A stretch of DNA of 64,000 nucleotides from an uncultured Chloroflexota bacterium. GTDB taxonomy: Bacteria > Chloroflexota > Dehalococcoidia > CAUJGQ01. The stretch is from NCBI GenBank assembly GCA_937879875.1, contig CALFMN010000122.1, positions 52,563 through 116,562 of the forward strand, read 5' to 3'. The translations under genes and the position numbers were made by a program. Shown here in pieces: positions 59,615-64,000 of the stretch (position 1 is the stretch's first letter; each line of letters opens with the position of its first letter). The notes beneath the pieces are model-generated. The model did not search any database. It saw nothing but the letters and a program-made list of their open reading frames with translations, and was not told the origin of the DNA.

Positions 59615-62125
59615 ATGACCAGGTACATCTACAAGTTCGCGGAAGGCAACGCCACGATGCGCGATGAGCTGGGCGGCAAGGGCGCCGGCCTCGCCGAGAT
59701 GACCAATATCGGCCTGCCCGTACCCGCCGGCTTTACGATCACCACCCAGGCCTGCCGCGACTACTACGCGGGCACGCTCAACCGCGCCGAGTTCGAAGAG
59801 GAACTGGCCTCCGCGATCGCGTGGCTGCAAGGCGCTGCCGGCCTGCGCTTCGGCGGCAATCCGCCGCTGCTCGTCTCGGTTCGCTCCGGCGCCAAGTTCT
59901 CGATGCCGGGCATGATGGAGACGCTGCTCAACGTCGGACTCGAGGGCGAGCAGGGCATCGGCAGCCTGGGCAACGCCTTCGGCTCCCAGCATTTCGCGCT
60001 CGACGCGTACCGCCGCTTCCTGCAACTCTACGGCAAAGTGGTGCGGGAGATTCCCGCCGAGCAGTTCGAGGCAGTACTGAACGAGGCGAAGCAGCAGGAC
60101 CGCGTGCAGAGCGACCACCTGCTTTCTGATGCCGCGCTGCGCCGTGTCGGCGAGCAGTACCGCGCGATCATCGCCGGGCACTCCGGCCCGCCGCCGGCCA
60201 GCGCGCTCGACCAGATCCACGATGCGATCGAAGCGGTCTGGAAGAGCTGGAACGGCGAGAAGGCCCGCACCTACCGCGAGCACGAAAGCATCAGCCACGA
60301 TCTGGGCACCGCCGTCAACATCGTGCAGATGGTGTTCGGCAACGCCGACGAACGCTCCGGCACGGGCGTGCTTTTCACCCGCGACCCGAACACCGGCGAG
60401 CCGCGGATCTACGGCGAATATCTTGAGCAGGCGCAGGGCGAGGACGTGGTCTCCGGCGCGCGCACGCCGCACGACCTCGCCTGGCTGCGAGAGCAGATGC
60501 CGGCGGTGCACGAACAACTGATCAACACCGTGCACCTGCTCGAAGACCACTACAAGGATATGCAGGATGTCGAGTTCACCGTCGAACGCGGCAAGCTCTA
60601 CGTGCTGCAGACGCGCAACGGCAAGCGCACGCCGGCCGCGGCCGTGCGCATCGCCGTCGATCTGGCCAACGCCGGTACAATCGATCAAGAGACGGCGCTC
60701 GGCCGCGTCAGCACGGACGAGATCGTGCGCCTGCTGCTGCCGCAGTTCGAGCCGGAGGCGCTGAAAGCGGCCAGGCCGGTGCTGAGCGGGCTTGCGGCTT
60801 CGCCGGGAGCCGCGGCCGGCCGCGCGGCGCTCACAGCCAAACGCGCTGAGCAGATGGCGAAGGACGGCCCGGTCATCCTCGTGCGTGACGAGACCTCGCC
60901 GGACGACATCGCCGGCATCATCGCCGCGCAGGGCGTGCTCACGGGCCGCGGCGGACGCAGCAGCCACGCCGCCGTGGTGACGCGCGGCATGGGCAAACCG
61001 GCCGTCGTCGGCGCCAGCGGCCTCGAAGAACTGAAGCTGAATGAGGGCGTCGAGATCTCGATCGACGGCGCCAGCGGCGAGGTCTATCTCGGCCGCCTGC
61101 CCACGATTCCTGCCCAGCTCGAAGGCAACGAGGAGTTGCGCACCTTGTTAGGCTGGGCAGACGAGCGCGCCCGGCTCGGCGTCGAGGCAAACGCCGACAC
61201 GCCGCACGACGCGGCCGCCGCCCGCGCCATGGGCGCGACCGGCATCGGCCTCTGCCGCACGGAGCACATGTTCTTCGACCCGGAGCGGCTGCCGTGGGTG
61301 CAGGAAGTGCTCGCCTCGCCCGAGGGCGCGGACAGCTTCACCGAGGCACTAAAACGGGTCGAGGAGTTCCAGTACGAGGACTTCGTCGGCATCCTGCGCG
61401 CCATGGACGGCCTGCCCGTTACCGTCCGCCTGCTCGACGCGCCGTTGCACGAGTTCCTGAGCGAGGAGATGGGCGTGCGGCCGGAGCAGAACCCGATGCT
61501 CGGGCATCGCGGCTGCCGCATGGGTATCACGCACCCCGCGCTCTACGTGGCCCAAGCGCGGGCGATCGTGCGGGCGGCGAAGAAGCTCAGAGACGAGGGG
61601 CTGAACCCGCAGCCCCGGATCATGCTGCCGCTGATCGCCACGTTGACCGAGCTCGAGTTCCTGCGGGCGAGGCTGGAGCCGGAGGCGGGCGGCTGGCCGA
61701 TCGGGATCATGGTCGAGACGCCGCGTGCCGCGCTGATCGCGGACACGCTCGTGCACGCTTCCGACTTCTTCAGCTTCGGCACCAACGATTTGACGCAGAT
61801 GACCTTCGGCCTCTCGCGCGACGACGCCGAGGAGTCTTTTCTCACGGCCTACGGCGAACTCGGCCTGATCGAGGTCAGCCCCTTCGTCACCGTGGATCCG
61901 AACGGCGTTGGCAAGCTCGTCGAGATCGCGACGGACGCGGGACGCAAAGCCAAGCCGCAGTTCGAGGTCGGTGTCTGCGGCGAGCACGGCGGCGATCCGG
62001 AGAGCATCCACTTCTTCCACAAAGCCGACGTGAGCTACGTCTCCTGTTCGCCCTACCGCGTGCCGGTGGCGCGTCTGGCCGCGGCGCAGGCCGCGCTCGG
62101 CCTGGCTGAATCGCGCACGAAGTAA
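59615..62125 (+). CDS. ppdK: Pyruvate, phosphate dikinase
   Basis: This 836-aa enzyme interconverts pyruvate, ATP and phosphate with PEP, AMP and PPi. The ATP-grasp domain is N-terminal (LGGKGAGLAEM, VSVRSGAKFSMPGMMETLLN). The swivelling domain has the phospho-His H451 in GRGGRSSHAAVVTRGMGKP. The C-terminal TIM-barrel has FGTNDLTQMTFGLSRDD and the catalytic C788 in GVCGEHGGDP. The usual GGMTSHAAVV is GGRSSHAAVV here. It is slightly shorter than the common 870-900 aa form. Confidence 0.95.
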   Translation: MTRYIYKFAEGNATMRDELGGKGAGLAEMTNIGLPVPAGFTITTQACRDYYAGTLNRAEFEEELASAIAWLQGAAGLRFGGNPPLLVSVRSGAKFSMPGMMETLLNVGLEGEQGIGSLGNAFGSQHFALDAYRRFLQLYGKVVREIPAEQFEAVLNEAKQQDRVQSDHLLSDAALRRVGEQYRAIIAGHSGPPPASALDQIHDAIEAVWKSWNGEKARTYREHESISHDLGTAVNIVQMVFGNADERSGTGVLFTRDPNTGEPRIYGEYLEQAQGEDVVSGARTPHDLAWLREQMPAVHEQLINTVHLLEDHYKDMQDVEFTVERGKLYVLQTRNGKRTPAAAVRIAVDLANAGTIDQETALGRVSTDEIVRLLLPQFEPEALKAARPVLSGLAASPGAAAGRAALTAKRAEQMAKDGPVILVRDETSPDDIAGIIAAQGVLTGRGGRSSHAAVVTRGMGKPAVVGASGLEELKLNEGVEISIDGASGEVYLGRLPTIPAQLEGNEELRTLLGWADERARLGVEANADTPHDAAAARAMGATGIGLCRTEHMFFDPERLPWVQEVLASPEGADSFTEALKRVEEFQYEDFVGILRAMDGLPVTVRLLDAPLHEFLSEEMGVRPEQNPMLGHRGCRMGITHPALYVAQARAIVRAAKKLRDEGLNPQPRIMLPLIATLTELEFLRARLEPEAGGWPIGIMVETPRAALIADTLVHASDFFSFGTNDLTQMTFGLSRDDAEESFLTAYGELGLIEVSPFVTVDPNGVGKLVEIATDAGRKAKPQFEVGVCGEHGGDPESIHFFHKADVSYVSCSPYRVPVARLAAAQAALGLAESRTK

Positions 62126-62159
62126 GGTGTACGCCGCAGCGAGCGGCGCGGAGTAGAGC

Positions 62160-62585
62160 ATGGTCAGCATTCCCGACAGCGCCCGCGCCGTGATCGAGTC
62201 CGGCGCGCTGGGTCACCTGGTCACACTGAACGCCGACGGCAGCCCGCAGATCACGCTCGTCTGGGTGGGGATCGAGGGCGATGAGCTGCTCACCGGCCAC
62301 CTTGGCCTCTGGCAGAAGGTCAAGAACGTGCAGCGCGATGACCGTGTCGTGCTTTCGTTCGAGACTGATCGCACCGCCCCCAACGGTCTCACTGAATACC
62401 TGGTGGTGCACGGCCGCGCCCGCGTTCAAGAAGGTGGGGCGCCCGAACTGACGCACCGGCTGGCGCAGGTCTACATCGGCCCCGGCGCGAAGTGGCCACC
62501 GATGGACAACCCGCCGCCCGGCTATGTGCTGCGTATTACGCCGGAGCGCTTCACCGGCAATGGGCCGTGGGCGGCGCGCGGCTGA
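62160..62585 (+). CDS. PPOX-class F420/FMN-dependent protein
   Basis: This 141-aa split-barrel flavin-binding protein has GHLVTLNADGSPQITLVWVG and LLTGHLGLWQKVKNVQRDDRVVLSFE, with the C-terminal WPPMDNPPPGYVLRITPERF. It matches the pyridoxamine-oxidase-like family of F420-dependent reductases. The substrate and cofactor are inferred only. Confidence 0.85.
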   Translation: MVSIPDSARAVIESGALGHLVTLNADGSPQITLVWVGIEGDELLTGHLGLWQKVKNVQRDDRVVLSFETDRTAPNGLTEYLVVHGRARVQEGGAPELTHRLAQVYIGPGAKWPPMDNPPPGYVLRITPERFTGNGPWAARG

Positions 62586-62642
62586 CGCGTCTGCATGCAG
62601 CCTCTGGTTCCGTCGGCGCGAATCAGGGGTCAGACCTCGCCA

Positions 62643-62679
62643 CGACATGCCTTATATATATTTGCCGTTCAGGCTGTCG
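62643..62679. repeat. Left 37-bp inverted repeat
   Basis: This begins CGACATGCCTTA and ends GGCTGTCG. It matches the inverse of 63910-63946 at 32 of 37 positions. The pair encloses the DMT transporter gene and its leader. Confidence 0.8.
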
Positions 62680-62716
62680 TAACAAGGTGTCGGGTGGTTG
62701 AACCGGCGACCGTTCC

Positions 62717-63595
62717 TTACAGGACAAGCACTGCTCCGACCATCGTGACCAGCGCACCGAGCAGCTTCCCAGCCAGGTGCTCGCGCTCGCGCAGGAGCAC
62801 AATCGCCAGGACGACCGAGATGATGGCCGTCATGCCCAGCAGCGGGTCAATCTGCGCAGCATTCCGACCAATCCGATAGGCGTAGAAGACACACAGGGTT
62901 CCGAGGGTGTCGTTCATGCCCAGCACCGTGATACAGGCCGCACGGCGTCTGGTGAAGTAGAAGCGCAGGTGTTGCAGCGTCTGTGGACGTGTCACCAGCA
63001 GCGCCAGCACGGGCAGGTAGCACACGTACACGATGAGGGAGATAGGGTCCACGCTGCGGTCCAGGAAGAACGAAAGCAGGTCCATCGCTGAATAGAACAC
63101 GGTGGCAACTACTACCAGCAGTACACCGCGACTGTACCGGAACTCGTGTCTGCCTGATACGGCAATGGTGATGCCGAGCACGACGGCCACTGCGCCGAGC
63201 ACCTTGTTGGCAGTGACCGCCTCGCCTAGGAAGACAAACGCCCCGAGCACGGTCCAAAACTTATGGCCGGCCTGGTAGACAATCGTGGTTTCAGACGCCT
63301 CGACACGCTGCAGGGCAGTGAAGTACAGCACGGGGCCGATGGTGGCGCATGCGGTGAGCGGCAGGAAGAGGAGCAGTTGGGAGGCGCTGAGGTGGTACTG
63401 GAAGCCGCCGGGATGCAGGGCGGCAAACAGCAGCGCGATGGTGCCACCGATGCCGAAGAACGTCATGGACTGCGCGTAGGGGTCGGACTGCTCATCGCGC
63501 AGGAGCACGCGGTGCAAGAGCGTGTTCGACGAGGCGATGAGGATGGCAAGGAGAATCAGGGGAAGCCACGTCACGAGCACTGGCTCCTTCGTCAT
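62717..63595 (-). CDS. EamA/DMT-family transporter
   Basis: This 292-aa permease has two EamA halves and about ten hydrophobic helices. SSNTLLHRVLLRD, GPVLYFTALQRVEASETTIVYQ, ALVTMVGAVLVL and GRNAAQIDPLLGMTAIISVVLA are typical helices. The ATG at 63595 is preferred; the open frame runs on to 63952 through the inverted repeat, but that part has no transporter character. A structured leader and small ORF lie upstream. The substrate is unknown. Confidence 0.85.
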   Translation of the reverse strand: MTKEPVLVTWLPLILLAILIASSNTLLHRVLLRDEQSDPYAQSMTFFGIGGTIALLFAALHPGGFQYHLSASQLLLFLPLTACATIGPVLYFTALQRVEASETTIVYQAGHKFWTVLGAFVFLGEAVTANKVLGAVAVVLGITIAVSGRHEFRYSRGVLLVVVATVFYSAMDLLSFFLDRSVDPISLIVYVCYLPVLALLVTRPQTLQHLRFYFTRRRAACITVLGMNDTLGTLCVFYAYRIGRNAAQIDPLLGMTAIISVVLAIVLLREREHLAGKLLGALVTMVGAVLVL

Positions 63596-63634
63596 GGTCG
63601 TCTCGACCACCGCCGCGGCGATGGACGGCGCCGT

Positions 63635-63680
63635 TTTCCAGGCACGGGAAGACCGTGACGGTCTGCATCCGTGCCGGAAA
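63635..63680 (-). promoter_or_regulatory. Nested leader hairpin upstream of DMT transporter
   Basis: On the transcribed strand, a roughly 12-bp stem (TTTCCGGCACGG with CCGTGCC-TGGAAA, one bulge) encloses a second perfect stem GACCGT/ACGGTC. It lies 40-85 nt upstream of the transporter start, suggesting an attenuator or RNA switch. Confidence 0.5.
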
Positions 63681-63744
63681 GCAGCCAGACGGGTCACACG
63701 AAAGGAGCAGCTCGCCCGTTCAGGCGGCTGCAGCGCTGGACCGG

Positions 63745-63816
63745 CTAGGGTTGCTGGCGCCGATAACGCAGGCCGTCGACAGAGAGGAACCCGCTGGGTC
63801 CCAAGACTGGCGTCAT
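63745..63816 (-). CDS. Possible 23-aa leader peptide
   Basis: ATG at 63816 is preceded by AAAGGAG at good spacing and opens a 23-codon frame ending at 63745: MTPVLGPSGFLSVDGLRYRR then QQP. It lies between the right inverted repeat and the leader hairpin, in the transporter's orientation. It may be an attenuation leader; it is too short to judge by homology. Confidence 0.4.
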   Translation of the reverse strand: MTPVLGPSGFLSVDGLRYRRQQP

Positions 63817-63909
63817 GATGGGGCTCCTTTCGGTCTGCCACCGTCGCTGGCCGAGCAGGTTGACGTGGGACGGGCCAGACGCGTGTAACGAGGCGACTAG
63901 CGTACGGCG

Positions 63910-63946
63910 CGATAGCCTCAACTGCAAATATGTGTAAGGCATGTCG
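63910..63946. repeat. Right 37-bp inverted repeat
   Basis: This is the inverse partner of 62643-62679, 32 of 37 positions identical, about 1.3 kb away. With the left copy it brackets a transporter gene and its leader, as in a small mobile cassette. Confidence 0.8.
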
Positions 63947-64000
63947 GGTCATCCGCGGACTTGGTGAAGGCGAGTCGTCTACGCTAGCGACGTTATGCCG

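Noticed and set aside
62717..63952. Long form of the DMT transporter starting at 63952
   Set aside because: The extra 119 residues are translated from the inverted repeat and leader and have no membrane character.
1..64000. CRISPR arrays, rRNA, tRNA genes, prophage
   Set aside because: No regularly spaced repeats, conserved rRNA segments, complete tRNA arms (other than tmRNA) or phage structural genes were seen by reading.

Overview
The window is high-GC, gene-dense bacterial chromosome. Gene content and repeat style suggest an aerobic member of the Chloroflexota or a close relative. This is an inference from gene content: no rRNA is present to place the organism. Pointers are the infC-rpmI-rplT operon, smpB with tmRNA, heme A/O synthesis (ctaA/ctaB), a class F-type sortase with an LPxTG-type substrate, late cobalamin genes, and many short GC-rich palindromic repeats. 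No rRNA, tRNA, CRISPR array or phage genes were recognised.

Layout. 58-3548: lipoyl enzymes (2-oxoacid dehydrogenase E2, dihydrolipoamide dehydrogenase, LipB). 3591-5036: two Cys-rich small proteins and a methyltransferase-like protein. 5464-13497: a tightly overlapping late-cobalamin operon (cobO, cobT, cobS, cbiB, cobD-type decarboxylase, phosphatase, cobQ, cobU) ending in a rhomboid protease. 13509-18831: acyl-CoA ligase, CNNM/CorC protein, ferritin-like protein, SCP2-like protein, Nfu N-domain protein. 18861-22264: sortase, LPNTG surface protein, and a DedA-type membrane protein carrying the same extracytoplasmic domain as the surface protein. 22760-24962: S41 protease, smpB, tmRNA. 25211-32336: mutL, mutS, then an orphan NuoE/NuoF pair. 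32337-33903: an atypical lower-GC island with a secreted protein. 34024-43467: mixed metabolism (two SDRs, nitroreductase, RlpA-like and CHAP-like exported proteins, epoxide hydrolase, acyl-CoA dehydrogenase, DinB, EamA transporter, tmk). 43649-48451: methyltransferase and a mrfB-mrfA DNA-repair pair. 48701-50040: infC-rpmI-rplT. 50266-52256: ctaB-ctaA. 52524-54670: ABC exporter. 54788-57696: SnoaL-like/TetR divergent pair, thioredoxin-like protein, enoyl-CoA hydratase. 57856-59503: a redox cluster with two ferredoxin-thioredoxin reductase (FTR) catalytic-type genes and two zinc-ribbon proteins. 59615-63595: ppdK, a PPOX-type flavoprotein, and a DMT transporter between 37-bp inverted repeats.

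The most striking observation is the gene at 58490-58990. It is an FTR catalytic-subunit homologue with two in-frame TGA codons. They fall at the two positions of the redox-active disulfide (CPC to CP-TGA, CHC to CI-TGA), while all four iron-sulfur ligand cysteines remain Cys. Each TGA is followed within 5 nt by a stable hairpin. This predicts a double-selenocysteine FTR.

Second, families of GC-rich palindromic elements are scattered through the window. Three copies sit in frame inside protein-coding genes (two in mrfA, one in an acyl-CoA dehydrogenase), like the palindromic coding elements of Rickettsia. Two related-looking intergenic copies flank other genes. Three loci also carry four tandem heptanucleotide units each (tmk, mrfB, upstream of mutS).
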